Of a stretch of DNA of 12,105 nt, positions 1 through 6,119 are shown piece after piece (the first letter of the stretch is position 1; each line of letters opens with the position of its first letter). The stretch lies in NCBI GenBank assembly GCA_964396535.1, contig CAYNFT010000064.1, forward strand, positions 1 to 12,105. The letters are read 5' to 3'. This DNA is from CAYNFT01 sp964396535 (lineage in GTDB: Bacteria > Chloroflexota > Dehalococcoidia > Dehalococcoidales > UBA2162). The notes beneath the pieces were generated by a model. That model was given only the letters and a program-made list of their open reading frames with translations. It had not been told where the DNA came from and did no database searches. The translations under genes and the position numbers were made by a program.

Positions 1-789
1 TATCGAGTTAAAAATATCTGCTGATTCTTTCTCCAAATCTGGCAGAGGCATATCTTCAGTAATTCGTCTTTTAAGTTCGATTGAAAGCTTGAGCATAGAG
101 GCCCAAAAAGGCGGCAGGTAATCCTTCAAGCGTTCTCTTGCTTCGAGTATTGTTTCCCCTTTCGCTGGCTTGGTTCTAGGCAGTACAAGCCTCACAGAAG
201 TCATAGCTAAAATTGAGGCTAAATATACTACATCTTTCTCAATATCTTCTGTTTGTCCTATAACTCTGGCGTGATGTTTTCCCACTACTGGCACTGCACC
301 TTGTGCAACTAACTTATCTAACTCTTCTAAGCCTCCCATGCTAACAAGGAGTGGATTCTTTTTCACTTCATATAAATTTAGCTTGCCCTTTACACCTTTT
401 TTAATAAGTTTTACATCAAATACCTCGTCATCTGATAATAAACTTGAGCTAATAACCGAACCAAATAAGTCATGGTAATTACCAGTGAATCGATCTACTA
501 ACCCTAAATACGCTCTCACCGTTCGTTTTTGTTCAGTGTTCAACCCCAATAACGGGTCTTTTCCTTCTTTGGGGTCGACAGGTTCTATTTCTATCATTTT
601 ATCTAATTGAGATAACACGTCTGATTCAGGGAATGTAAATTCAAATTGTTTACTGAAAGCTATAACATACTCTAGATGGTTTAATAGATGAATCCTGTCG
701 AAGAGCAAACTTAGCGCGGTAAGGAGAGAGGGGTCAACCAGAAAACCAGAGCAATATACTGCCTCGAAAGTTTCGTATTTTGTCTTCAT
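1..789 (-). CDS. Unrecognised protein, 3' end cut by window edge
   Basis: An open frame runs from an ATG at 787-789 on the minus strand to the left edge with no stop, giving 263 residues of an incomplete protein that begins MKTKYETFEAVYCSGFLVDP. It is mostly charged and helical in character, with a leucine-rich stretch near residues 20-45 and a basic segment near residues 127-145. I see no signal peptide, membrane segment or catalytic motif I can name. An AAAAGGA tract lies directly against the ATG, which is close for a Shine-Dalgarno site, so the start is not certain. A good promoter lies about 40 bp upstream and nothing lies between. The length of the open frame and its amino-acid composition support real coding; the function is unknown. 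Confidence 0.75.
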   Translation of the reverse strand, partial: MKTKYETFEAVYCSGFLVDPSLLTALSLLFDRIHLLNHLEYVIAFSKQFEFTFPESDVLSQLDKMIEIEPVDPKEGKDPLLGLNTEQKRTVRAYLGLVDRFTGNYHDLFGSVISSSLLSDDEVFDVKLIKKGVKGKLNLYEVKKNPLLVSMGGLEELDKLVAQGAVPVVGKHHARVIGQTEDIEKDVVYLASILAMTSVRLVLPRTKPAKGETILEARERLKDYLPPFWASMLKLSIELKRRITEDMPLPDLEKESADIFNSI

Positions 790-828
790 TTCCTTTTATG
801 GGGATAACTCGATTTACTGTATAAACAT

Positions 829-856
829 ATTATTACCCACCAAACACGCCTGTCAA
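829..856 (-). promoter_or_regulatory. Sigma70-type promoter for the left-edge gene
   Basis: On the minus strand TTGACA (851-856) is followed after 16 bp by AATAAT (829-834), matching consensus at 6/6 and 5/6. Transcription would start near 822, leaving an untranslated leader of about 33 nt before the ATG at 789. Confidence 0.6.
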
Positions 857-977
857 TGTATCACGTAGTTTCGTAATCATTTATATTTGAATTTAAAATC
901 ATAACATAAAACCAGAGAAGTCCTGGCTAGCACAAATCATCCGCATATTTTCCCGAGATGATCGCGTAATTCTTTCC

Positions 978-1006
978 TTGACACGCCAGCTGGTTCTGCC
1001 TATAAT
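978..1006 (+). promoter_or_regulatory. Perfect consensus sigma70 promoter for tRNA-like element 1
   Basis: TTGACA (978-983) and TATAAT (1001-1006) are separated by exactly 17 bp, so both hexamers and the spacer are ideal. The expected start is near 1013, directly in front of AAAGGAGGCAAG. A promoter this strong is typical of stable RNA genes and of mobile elements. Confidence 0.85.
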
Positions 1007-1012
1007 CCAGGG

Positions 1013-1150
1013 TGAAAGGAGGCAAGCAGTCGGTCCGGCAAGTGACTGGTAGCTTGTCTAAGCGTCATCTTCCAAGCAGGTTGTCGCGGGTTCGAGTCCC
1101 GTCTCCCGCTCCACACGCTCAGGCGACTACCTGCATGAGCCGAGAAAATA
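1013..1150 (+). ncRNA. tRNA-Gly-like RNA element, copy 1
   Basis: From 1069 to 1113 the sequence reads like the 3' half of a bacterial tRNA-Gly(UCC): an anticodon-loop-like CTTCCAA, the T arm GCGGG-TTCGAGT-CCCGT, an acceptor 3' strand CTCCCGC, a discriminator T and an encoded CCA. The 5' half is not a tRNA. No GCGGGAG acceptor strand, canonical D arm or 5' anticodon strand pairing with GCAGG is present; the element opens with AAAGGAGGCAAG (1015-1026) instead. GGAG could still pair with CTCC of the acceptor. Behind the CCA lies a hairpin, GCTCA/TGAGC plus GC/GC around a G-A mismatch (1117-1140). Copy 2 (8628-8747) shares the 5' end, the tRNA half and the hairpin position. No U-run terminator follows, so the RNA may be the leader of the small ORFs at 1135 and 1265. 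A decayed tRNA or an integration scar are the alternatives. Confidence 0.6.
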
Positions 1151-1260
1151 GATACAGGGTGAAGCTGGAAAATAGGGAGGATGAGTTTGAAGGCGAAATT
1201 ATCCCCCTAGACGAGAACCTAGCCAGAGCTCTCATCAAAGCATTAGAGGAAAGGAGATGA
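1135..1260 (+). CDS. Small hypothetical protein, 41 aa
   Basis: The frame from the ATG at 1135 gives a 41-residue, highly charged product starting MSRENRYRVKLENREDEF and ending in a helix-like ALIKALEERR. There is no clear Shine-Dalgarno site before this ATG, which lies in the 3' arm of the hairpin of tRNA-like element 1; a GTG at 1159 would give 33 aa. Its last codons overlap the AAAGGAG that serves the next ORF, so the two look translationally coupled. The frame is also open upstream through the tRNA-like sequence, but that part is the tRNA-derived artefact RVRVPSPAP. Function unknown; the coupled pair resembles a small accessory or phage-type gene pair, which is inference. Confidence 0.4.
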   Translation: MSRENRYRVKLENREDEFEGEIIPLDENLARALIKALEERR

Positions 1261-1264
1261 TAAA

Positions 1265-1584
1265 TTGACAACCGAAAAGCAGGTTGAGAAGGGCATCTCC
1301 GAAATCGTGGGTACCTTGACGGACCCTATCATTGTTTTCCCGGGGGCTGGGGAGATACACTTCCCGAATGGCTAAAGAATGCCATTACATTGGAAAGGCT
1401 AGCCATGAACATGAAGGCACTAAAAGGGGAGGAAATGACCGGGACGGATGCCGAAGCCTGCGCCTATCTCATGACGCTATCCCTAACTCAGCCCATGGAC
1501 AGCGACTGGACCCAAATCTACCTCTATGTCGCCAGTCAGGCTAACGATGGGGTAAAGGTGAAATGCCGGCTGATATTGCCATAG
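1265..1584 (+). pseudogene. Small hypothetical gene with a -1 frame break at a CCCGGGGG run
   Basis: An AAAGGAG (1250-1256) lies 8 nt before a TTG at 1265, and translation from there gives TTEKQVEKGISEIVGTLTDP and then VFP before a stop at 1373. Sense continues in the -1 frame from the CCCGGGGG run (1339-1346): GGWGDTLPEWLKNAITLERL, then a conserved-looking stretch with GTDAEACAYLMTLSL and DWTQIYLYVASQ, ending with TAG at 1582-1584. Joined, the product is about 106 aa. Both halves look coding, and the junction is a homopolymer-type site that also fits the X XXY YYZ slippery pattern (C CCG GGG). A one-base deletion in a dying gene, an assembly error, or programmed -1 frameshifting are all possible. 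I do not recognise the family. Confidence 0.5.
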
Positions 1585-1614
1585 AATCAATCAGTGAATA
1601 TCAAACGGGAGAGC

Positions 1615-1740
1615 TCAACTTTTTCTCTCATTCTTTGGTCTGCCAATCAGAGTAAAACCGAACAGGACAGTTTTACCGTCCGCAGATTCAACACCATAGC
1701 CTTGGTTAGTAGATTTAGGTTTTAGCGAAGTTACCGACAT
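1615..1740 (-). CDS. Small hypothetical protein, 41 aa
   Basis: On the minus strand an ATG at 1738-1740 opens a 41-codon frame ending with TGA at 1615-1617. The product begins MSVTSLKPKSTNQGYGVESA, continues with DGKTVLFGFTLIGRPK and ends in ERKS. Its glycine-rich, beta-strand-like middle looks more like protein than chance translation, but the only ribosome-site candidate is a weak GAGAG about 5 nt upstream. It may be an intact small protein or the remnant of a larger one. An inverted repeat inside it (GTAAAAC 1652-1658, GTTTTAC 1670-1676) lies within the coding frame and may be coincidental. Confidence 0.3.
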   Translation of the reverse strand: MSVTSLKPKSTNQGYGVESADGKTVLFGFTLIGRPKNERKS

Positions 1741-1858
1741 ACTGCTCTCTCAAAAAACAAGGCGTAATCCCCCCGATTACAAATCCATCTGTGTTTGGTA
1801 AGACGCGTCAGGTACGTATCTTTCTTGCTCTTGACAGCAATGAGATTATGGCTTATGT

Positions 1859-1881
1859 TATACCTAGTTTTTCTAGGTATA
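1859..1881 (+). promoter_or_regulatory. 9-bp perfect hairpin ending on the acyltransferase start codon
   Basis: TATACCTAG (1859-1867), a TTTTT loop (1868-1872) and CTAGGTATA (1873-1881) form an uninterrupted 9-bp stem. Its 3' arm contains the only AGG near the ATG at 1881 and includes the A of that ATG. In mRNA it could mask the ribosome site; in DNA it could be an operator. No role is proven. Confidence 0.4.
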
Positions 1882-2534
1882 TGGGGAACGCAACTGGGAG
1901 CACTGTCATAGTGGAAGCATTCTATTCCGCATTACTGGTGGTTTCTGCTTTTTGGCTAGGTGCCTGCCCCTTTTCGGTGTGGATTGGGTGGTGGGTCTTA
2001 GGCAAAGATATAAGAAATTATGGAGACGGTAATCCTGGGGCAGCCAATGTCTTCCGGGCCGGAGGTCGCAAGTCAGGTTGCCTTGCGTTAGTCTTGGATG
2101 TGGCAAAAGGAGCACCTTTCGTAGCTCTAACGCATTCGTTCTTTGAATTTCCTATTGTAGTAGTTATGGTAGTAGCAATGAGTGCCATATTGGGACACGC
2201 CTTCTCTCCCCCGCTTCGCTTGAGAGGTGGAAAGTCTGTAGCCGTCACTTTTGGTGTCCTCTTGGCGATGCCTCAACACGAGATGCTAATAACATTTGCC
2301 GTCTTCATGTTCTTAGGTTTCCTTTTTATAGAAACCGATGCCTGGACGGTGATGCTCGGCCCAACTGGCTCATTGGCTTATCTACTAGCTACCAGGGGAA
2401 CTTCATGGGAATCATTATTTATGCTGAGTGTGTTCGTACTATTTATCGTAAAACATTTTAACGAATTAAAGACCATCCCCAGACTTAAAGTAAGACTCAT
2501 CGATTGGTTCCAATCAAGAAGAAGGGAAATTTAA
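1881..2534 (+). CDS. plsY: PlsY-type glycerol-3-phosphate acyltransferase homologue
   Basis: PlsY transfers an acyl group from acyl-phosphate to glycerol-3-phosphate at the inner face of the membrane, the first acylation in phospholipid synthesis. Family motifs are visible in order, counted from the ATG at 1881: GDGNPGAANVFR (residues 48-59; usual form GSGNxGATNVxR), LDVAKG (72-77; usual LDxxKG) and GHAFSPPLRLRGGKSVAV (105-122; usual GHxFPxFxxFKGGKGVAT). Several hydrophobic membrane segments fit the multi-pass PlsY fold. The ATG at 1881 gives 217 aa, near the usual 200; an upstream GTG at 1791 would give 247 aa with an atypical soluble N-terminus. GKS for GKG and GAAN for GATN are departures that may indicate a paralogue with a different acceptor. 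The hydrolase gene follows on the same strand. Confidence 0.8.
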   Translation: MGNATGSTVIVEAFYSALLVVSAFWLGACPFSVWIGWWVLGKDIRNYGDGNPGAANVFRAGGRKSGCLALVLDVAKGAPFVALTHSFFEFPIVVVMVVAMSAILGHAFSPPLRLRGGKSVAVTFGVLLAMPQHEMLITFAVFMFLGFLFIETDAWTVMLGPTGSLAYLLATRGTSWESLFMLSVFVLFIVKHFNELKTIPRLKVRLIDWFQSRRREI

Positions 2535-2621
2535 GTTGCTAATAACGGGAGTGAGAGGGTATTATGTGGAGGTAATCATTGCCATCGGTCAAATTTGCTT
2601 TGCGCTTAAACAATGTAAAAA

Positions 2622-3485
2622 ATGAATGAAAAATACGTGACTGTGGATGGCCTTAACATACGCTACTTGGTCAGAGGCACTGGACCGGCGATTATACTTG
2701 TCCATGGCTTAGGCGAATTCTTGGAAGGTTGGTTATTTAACCTCGCTGCCCTGAGCGAGTATTTCACGGTATATGCCATCGACTTACCAGGGCATGGCTT
2801 ATCAGAAGAGTCCAATCACGATTATACCATTGGCTTTAATGTCAAGTTTGTCGTTAACTTCATGGCAGTAATGGGAATTTCGCGTGCGAGTTTACTGGGA
2901 CATTCGATGGGCGGTCCAATATGTCTCAGTTTAGCCGTGGACTTTCCGGGTAAATTTGATAAGCTTATTCTAGTGGACAGCGGTGGCTTTAGCAATAAGG
3001 TATCTTTGAGCTACCGCCTGGCGACGTTACCTCTCTTAGGTAACATTCTACTTGGGCCAACGCTACTTATTAACAAAGCTACCATCGGTGCCGGAATGAG
3101 AAGGCAATTCTACAATCCCGAGATTGTCCCTGAAGAGTGGATTGACGCTGCATACAAGCACCTTAGAAGACCGAATAGAAAAAAAATAATGTTGAACATA
3201 ATAAAAAGTTACACTAGCATCGGTAGTATACATCCTGAGGCAACTGTCACTGATAAACTGCCTCTGGTGAAGCAACCAACACTAATCGTCCACGGAATGC
3301 AGGACAAAGTTATCCCTGTTGAGCACGCCTACAACGCTTGTAATCTCATTTCTCTTGCAAGGCTGGAAATATTTGACCAGTGCGGTCATAATCCACAAAT
3401 AGAGAAAGCATCGGAGTTTAATGAGGTAGTACTGTCGTTCTTGAGATCCACCGAATACCAGCAAGGACGCCAGGATAATAGCTAA
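2622..3485 (+). CDS. Alpha/beta-hydrolase fold protein
   Basis: A 287-aa serine hydrolase of the alpha/beta fold, close in style to esterases, epoxide-hydrolase-like and MhpC-type enzymes. HGLGEFLEGW (residues 28-37) supplies the HG oxyanion motif, DLPGHGLSE (54-62) is the usual strand-4 signature, and GHSMGG (93-98) holds the nucleophile Ser95. Asp228 in HGMQDKVIP and His256 in QCGHNPQIEK complete the triad. The segment from about 130 to 185 between core strands is the lid and probably sets substrate choice. There is no signal peptide, so it is likely cytoplasmic. It follows the PlsY homologue by 87 bp on the same strand and may be co-transcribed, which would fit lipid or ester metabolism. 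No strong Shine-Dalgarno site directly precedes the ATG; a GGAGGT at 2568-2573 lies 48 nt upstream. Confidence 0.88.
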   Translation: MNEKYVTVDGLNIRYLVRGTGPAIILVHGLGEFLEGWLFNLAALSEYFTVYAIDLPGHGLSEESNHDYTIGFNVKFVVNFMAVMGISRASLLGHSMGGPICLSLAVDFPGKFDKLILVDSGGFSNKVSLSYRLATLPLLGNILLGPTLLINKATIGAGMRRQFYNPEIVPEEWIDAAYKHLRRPNRKKIMLNIIKSYTSIGSIHPEATVTDKLPLVKQPTLIVHGMQDKVIPVEHAYNACNLISLARLEIFDQCGHNPQIEKASEFNEVVLSFLRSTEYQQGRQDNS

Positions 3486-3600
3486 GACTGCTTCATCCTC
3501 ATATCAAGTGGAGCAATCTAGATAGTCAGCTAAACTTTTTGGACATTTGTTACTTATCTGAACAATCTGCAAAATTGTTGCATAAGCAGGTAGTCTACCT
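3486..3600. other. Spacer with two inverted repeats
   Basis: Between the hydrolase and the decayed beta-helix gene are two dyads: AACAAT/ATTGTT around a 7-nt loop (3561-3579), and AGGTAG-T-CTACCT (3588-3600), which abuts the pseudogene stop. Neither has a U-run, so they are weak terminator candidates for two convergent units. No gene is seen here. Confidence 0.3.
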
Positions 3601-3972
3601 CTATCTAGAAAGATATTCTGGAATGATGCTCCCCGGAGGAATAGCATGTCCTGGAAACTCCATAGTTGTAATGCCCGGTAGTACCTTGCAGCCACGACCA
3701 ATAACAGTATGAGACGGTATGATAACATCCGTACCGACCACGGTTATATCACAGTTCCCCCGGGCGAGGCTGGAGCCAAAACCAATATAGCAAAGCTCAC
3801 CTACATTCACTCCCTTATACAGAATGCACTGGTCGACTACGCTGTGATACCCAATGAGACTATTTGTCATCATTATTGAATCTCGCACTACAGCCTGCTC
3901 CTCAACCCTTACACCTGAAGATAGGAGCGAGTTCTTGCCCAAGCCCTTAATGACACATCCTATATGGAAAGT
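3601..3972 (-). pseudogene. C-terminal left-handed beta-helix fragment of a nucleotidyltransferase (GlgC-like)
   Basis: The open minus-strand frame begins right after a TAA at 3973-3975 and encodes about 123 residues starting TFHIGCVIKGLGKNSLLSSG. Hexapeptide turns typical of a left-handed beta-helix follow: VRVEEQAVVRDSIMM, LIGYHSVVDQCILYKGVNVG, ITVVGTDVIIPSHTVIGRGC. This order and wording resemble the C-terminal domain of ADP-glucose pyrophosphorylase and related sugar-nucleotide transferases. The N-terminal Rossmann catalytic domain, normally about 280 residues, is absent: upstream minus-strand sequence is stop-ridden. The only start available is a TTG at 3940-3942 without a clear ribosome site. 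I read it as a truncated relic; a free-standing hexapeptide protein is less likely. Confidence 0.65.
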
Positions 3973-4222
3973 TTAATGCCCTGCACAAAAAGATGTTTTG
4001 TGATTTCCCAAACAACTGATTTGAGTGGGCAGTCGTTAGGAGTAATAAGCAAGTTTAACCAAAAGCAGAGCAACCTCTCTAGCTGATATGGCGAACTCTA
4101 TACCATTGCTATGCAAGGGAAATGTGAACTTTTTGGGCTTTGAGTGGACTGAAACGACCCAAATTGACAGTCCGTTGCCGAAAAGGTCGCAATACTCATA
4201 AATCTCCTTTTCTGCAGATTTA
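3973..4222. other. Non-coding stretch, possible decayed sequence
   Basis: About 250 bases with no convincing gene on either strand. The minus strand has short open pieces, but none carries a motif or resembles the missing catalytic domain of the neighbouring pseudogene. Confidence 0.4.
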
Positions 4223-4256
4223 GCTTGTAGTAATACAAGCCAAAGGCGACTATAAT
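4223..4256 (+). promoter_or_regulatory. Promoter with operator-like dyad for the DUF169 gene
   Basis: A perfect TATAAT lies at 4251-4256, and the expected start 7-8 nt later is the A of the ATG at 4264, so the mRNA should be leaderless. No Shine-Dalgarno site exists. No good -35 is present; TTGTAG at 4225 is 20 bp away. Just upstream is a perfect 7-bp dyad with a 4-bp centre, GCTTGTA-GTAA-TACAAGC (4223-4240), which covers the -35 position and could bind a dimeric regulator. Confidence 0.55.
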
Positions 4257-4263
4257 ATCCAGT

Positions 4264-5016
4264 ATGGGCGAACAGACAGACGAAAGCGAAGAAAAGGCCT
4301 ACCTTTCTGCTAAGTTAAAGAATGCTCTGGAACTTGATGGAAACCCAGTTGCCGTAAGCATTACTTCCGACAAGCCCCAAGGGTTAAAGGAGTGGCAACG
4401 CAGAGTAACACTATGCATGTTGATTCAAAGTGCCAGAAGAGGCCTATCCTTGTATTGCCCAGGTGAAAATATCATTTGCAATGGTAAAGCCCATATAGGG
4501 ATAGGCAACTCACCAAGTTGGGATCTAGAGGATTTTCTCGTCCGAAGGGAGAAAATAGTTGGTTCCAAAACTGCTGCACGCAGAATGCTTGATTTAGCCA
4601 AGGTACAATCATCCGAGTTAGGAAAATATATTATTCTTTCCCCGTTAATGAAGGCAAATTTCCACCCTGATGTGGTTGTGTTCGTGGGTACGCCCCTTCA
4701 CATTAGTCGCATTTTGTTCCTTGACGCATTCGAAACAGGAGAGATTAACATATTGCACAGAGAGCCTCTCTGTTCTGGAGTTATTGCCACACCAATTGCG
4801 ACAAGGCAAATTGGAGTAAGTTTCTTGGATATGGCATGCAGATCCTTTGGACAATACAAACCAGAAGAAATGGCTATTGGTGTCCCGTACCACAGAGTCT
4901 CCAAGATTGTGGAAAATATTGACCATAGTATTGCTGGAACCGCAAAATCTAGTTTCCTTCTTAGACTTCTTCCCAGGATAATGAATTCTAATGGATCAGG
5001 GCAGCCCACTTCATAG
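4264..5016 (+). CDS. DUF169 family protein
   Basis: A 250-aa protein resembling the DUF169 family of uncharacterised proteins common in anaerobes and archaea. Features that fit: an N-terminal helix leading into LDGNPVAVSI (residues 24-33), a cysteine region with C51, C65 and C72 (LCMLIQSARRG, then LYCPGENIICNG), the segment LSPLMKANFHPDVVVFVGTP (125-144) where the family usually has a PDVV motif, and C170 in EPLCSGV. The cysteine set suggests metal or redox chemistry, but this is inference; no reaction is established for the family. There is no signal peptide or membrane segment. The gene stands alone behind a promoter predicted to give leaderless mRNA. Identity rests on remembered family pattern, not a search. 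Confidence 0.7.
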   Translation: MGEQTDESEEKAYLSAKLKNALELDGNPVAVSITSDKPQGLKEWQRRVTLCMLIQSARRGLSLYCPGENIICNGKAHIGIGNSPSWDLEDFLVRREKIVGSKTAARRMLDLAKVQSSELGKYIILSPLMKANFHPDVVVFVGTPLHISRILFLDAFETGEINILHREPLCSGVIATPIATRQIGVSFLDMACRSFGQYKPEEMAIGVPYHRVSKIVENIDHSIAGTAKSSFLLRLLPRIMNSNGSGQPTS

Positions 5017-5315
5017 AAGACCTTGTCTACTTTTAATCGTAGCCCCGCGCCTAGATTAGATGAACATTGTGGCTTTTTGTTGGCTAGAATGGTCGAATCC
5101 TAGTTGACTGACTGTGTGGGTACAAGTAAGAACCCTTACATCTTCTATTACTTTCAGTGGATTACGAATCCTGTTCAGTACCTAGAGCCATTCAACAGGT
5201 AGAACTCCAGATATGATTTTCAAGGCGCTAACAGGCTTTGTTTAGGAATCTTGGGGCAACAAGTCCATTAGGCTATGTCAGGGACAGGCTTTGTAACTCA
5301 GGTTGTCCGGTGAAT
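5017..5315. other. Intergenic region with an 11-bp direct repeat
   Basis: No gene is apparent on either strand. ACAGGCTTTGT occurs twice in the same orientation, at 5231-5241 and 5284-5294, and a short GTAAG/CTTAC dyad lies at 5126-5139. The convergent ends of the DUF169 gene and the membrane-protein gene meet here, so it should hold terminators, but I see no clear stem with a U-run. Confidence 0.35.
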
Positions 5316-5792
5316 CTAAGAGAGCATTTGTTGACTTTGCTCCCAATCTGTCTTAAAAAGCTTGTCAATGTGTGCCATAATCAGCCTCTTGTCCTCTTTA
5401 CTAATTGGTCCTTCCTTAAGAATTTTTTCTCCACTTTGCTCCTGGGCTATCTCAAAAAGCTCATCGATGTGCTCCATAATTAGTCTCTTATCTTTTTCAC
5501 TAATTAGTTTTGCTTCAGCAGACTTGCTATAGGTAACGTGTTTCAAATCGTCGCCACCAAAGGATATGGCGGATGTGTTTTCATACTGCAAACGTCCACC
5601 TTTGACTGATTTTGAGTACCGTAACACTTTTGTAAGTACATAGATACTAATGCTAATCATGCCTATCAATACCAGCGCTCCCAAGGATGCCAAAGCCCAC
5701 TCAATACCACCAAATACAGCGGCACTAGTAAGAAGGGCAATAGCGGCAAGAATAAGCAAACCTAACCATAGTTTTTTATTTAGTATCGTCAT
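5316..5792 (-). CDS. Two-TM membrane protein with duplicated C-terminal motif
   Basis: A 158-aa protein with two hydrophobic spans (about residues 8-28 and 32-55) and a charged cytoplasmic-type tail. The tail carries one motif twice, 33 residues apart: ISEKDKRLIMEHIDELFE (97-114) and ISKEDKRLIMAHIDKLFK (130-147), each followed by a Glu-Gln-Ser triplet. The duplication is visible in the DNA at the same 99-bp offset, pointing to a tandem duplication. The unit looks like an amphipathic helix for protein contact. The start is well supported: AAAAGGAGGGAG lies just before the ATG. A 31-codon ORF and PhoB-like repeats lie upstream on the same strand, so it may be a target of the neighbouring two-component system, perhaps as an envelope-stress or signalling protein (inference). 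Family unknown. Confidence 0.8.
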   Translation of the reverse strand: MTILNKKLWLGLLILAAIALLTSAAVFGGIEWALASLGALVLIGMISISIYVLTKVLRYSKSVKGGRLQYENTSAISFGGDDLKHVTYSKSAEAKLISEKDKRLIMEHIDELFEIAQEQSGEKILKEGPISKEDKRLIMAHIDKLFKTDWEQSQQMLS

Positions 5793-5858
5793 TGCTCAAC
5801 TCCCTCCTTTTCTCTATTCATAGCGCTACGTATGTCACGTGCTGTAAGGCAATAACAC

Positions 5859-5954
5859 TTAATCCTTTACCCGAACTGGTACTGCAACAGGTTGCCGCCT
5901 TAGTTTGCCTAAGGCTTCCCACAACTCTTTCAAAATCTTGTCAATACTCCTCAT
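5859..5954 (-). CDS. Small hypothetical protein, 31 aa
   Basis: An ATG at 5952-5954 on the minus strand opens a 31-codon frame ending with TAA at 5859-5861; the product begins MRSIDKILKELWEALGKLRR, an amphipathic basic helix. A GAGAGG lies 10 nt before the ATG. The promoter inferred from CATAAT (5978-5983) would start transcription about 17 nt upstream of this ATG, which makes it the first ORF of the unit leading to the membrane protein 66 bp downstream. It could be a real small protein or a leader peptide. Evidence is positional; the family is unknown. Confidence 0.4.
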   Translation of the reverse strand: MRSIDKILKELWEALGKLRRQPVAVPVRVKD

Positions 5955-5977
5955 CGCTCTGCAACCTCTCAACTATT

Positions 5978-5983
5978 ATTATG
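5978..5983 (-). promoter_or_regulatory. -10 element behind PhoB-like boxes
   Basis: CATAAT on the minus strand lies 11 nt after the last TCCTTAT repeat. This distance matches activated Pho-type promoters, where the box replaces the -35 and ends about 10 bp before the -10. No TTGACA-like -35 is present. Confidence 0.5.
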
Positions 5984-5994
5984 AAGAAAAAAGC

Positions 5995-6044
5995 ATAAGG
6001 AAGGCATAAGGATATGAGAGTAAGTTATAAGGATTTTATAAGGA
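5995..6044 (-). promoter_or_regulatory. Four 7-bp direct repeats, likely OmpR/PhoB-family binding boxes
   Basis: ATAAGGA (TCCTTAT on the minus strand) occurs at 5995-6001, 6006-6012, 6027-6033 and 6038-6044. Start-to-start distances are 11, 21 and 11 bp, so each pair has the 7+4 layout of winged-helix response-regulator sites and all four lie on about the same DNA face. They lie just downstream of an OmpR-family regulator gene and just upstream of the 31-aa ORF and membrane-protein gene, on the strand reading toward the latter. Confidence 0.65.
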
Positions 6045-6119
6045 TTCTATGCCCTGAGAAAAAGAGGTGTTTAACATTATGGATAGATTTTTGGGAATGA
6101 CGAGCTTATCCGGGGAATA

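Noticed and set aside
1013..1113. A functional tRNA-Gly gene
   Set aside because: The 5' acceptor strand GCGGGAG, a canonical D arm and a 5' anticodon strand are missing, so no cloverleaf forms. Copy 2 fails too because of its 23-nt anticodon loop.
1015..1113. tmRNA or its 3' end
   Set aside because: There is no tmRNA-like 5' partner, tag-peptide frame or pseudoknot chain, and the acceptor is clearly of tRNA-Gly type.
1012..1134. Coding extension with LPSRLSRVRVPSPAP ahead of the 41-aa ORF
   Set aside because: It is the sense translation of the tRNA-like element; copy 2 gives nearly the same phrase, as expected from conserved RNA and not from protein.
1652..1676. GTAAAAC/GTTTTAC inverted repeat as a terminator for the frameshifted gene
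   Set aside because: The stem is AT-rich with an 11-nt loop and no following U-run on the plus strand, and it falls inside a possible minus-strand ORF.
4645..5009. Two minus-strand ORFs of 93 and 103 aa
   Set aside because: They overlap each other and lie antisense to the DUF169 gene, with no ribosome sites or recognisable motifs.
5238..5483. Plus-strand 81-aa ORF with repeated LKKL motifs
   Set aside because: It is the complement of the duplicated tail of the minus-strand membrane protein, which has a strong ribosome site and membrane spans.
5995..6044. CRISPR-like array
   Set aside because: The repeats are only 7 bp at 11- and 21-bp intervals; the pattern fits regulator boxes. No CRISPR array or cas gene is seen in the window.
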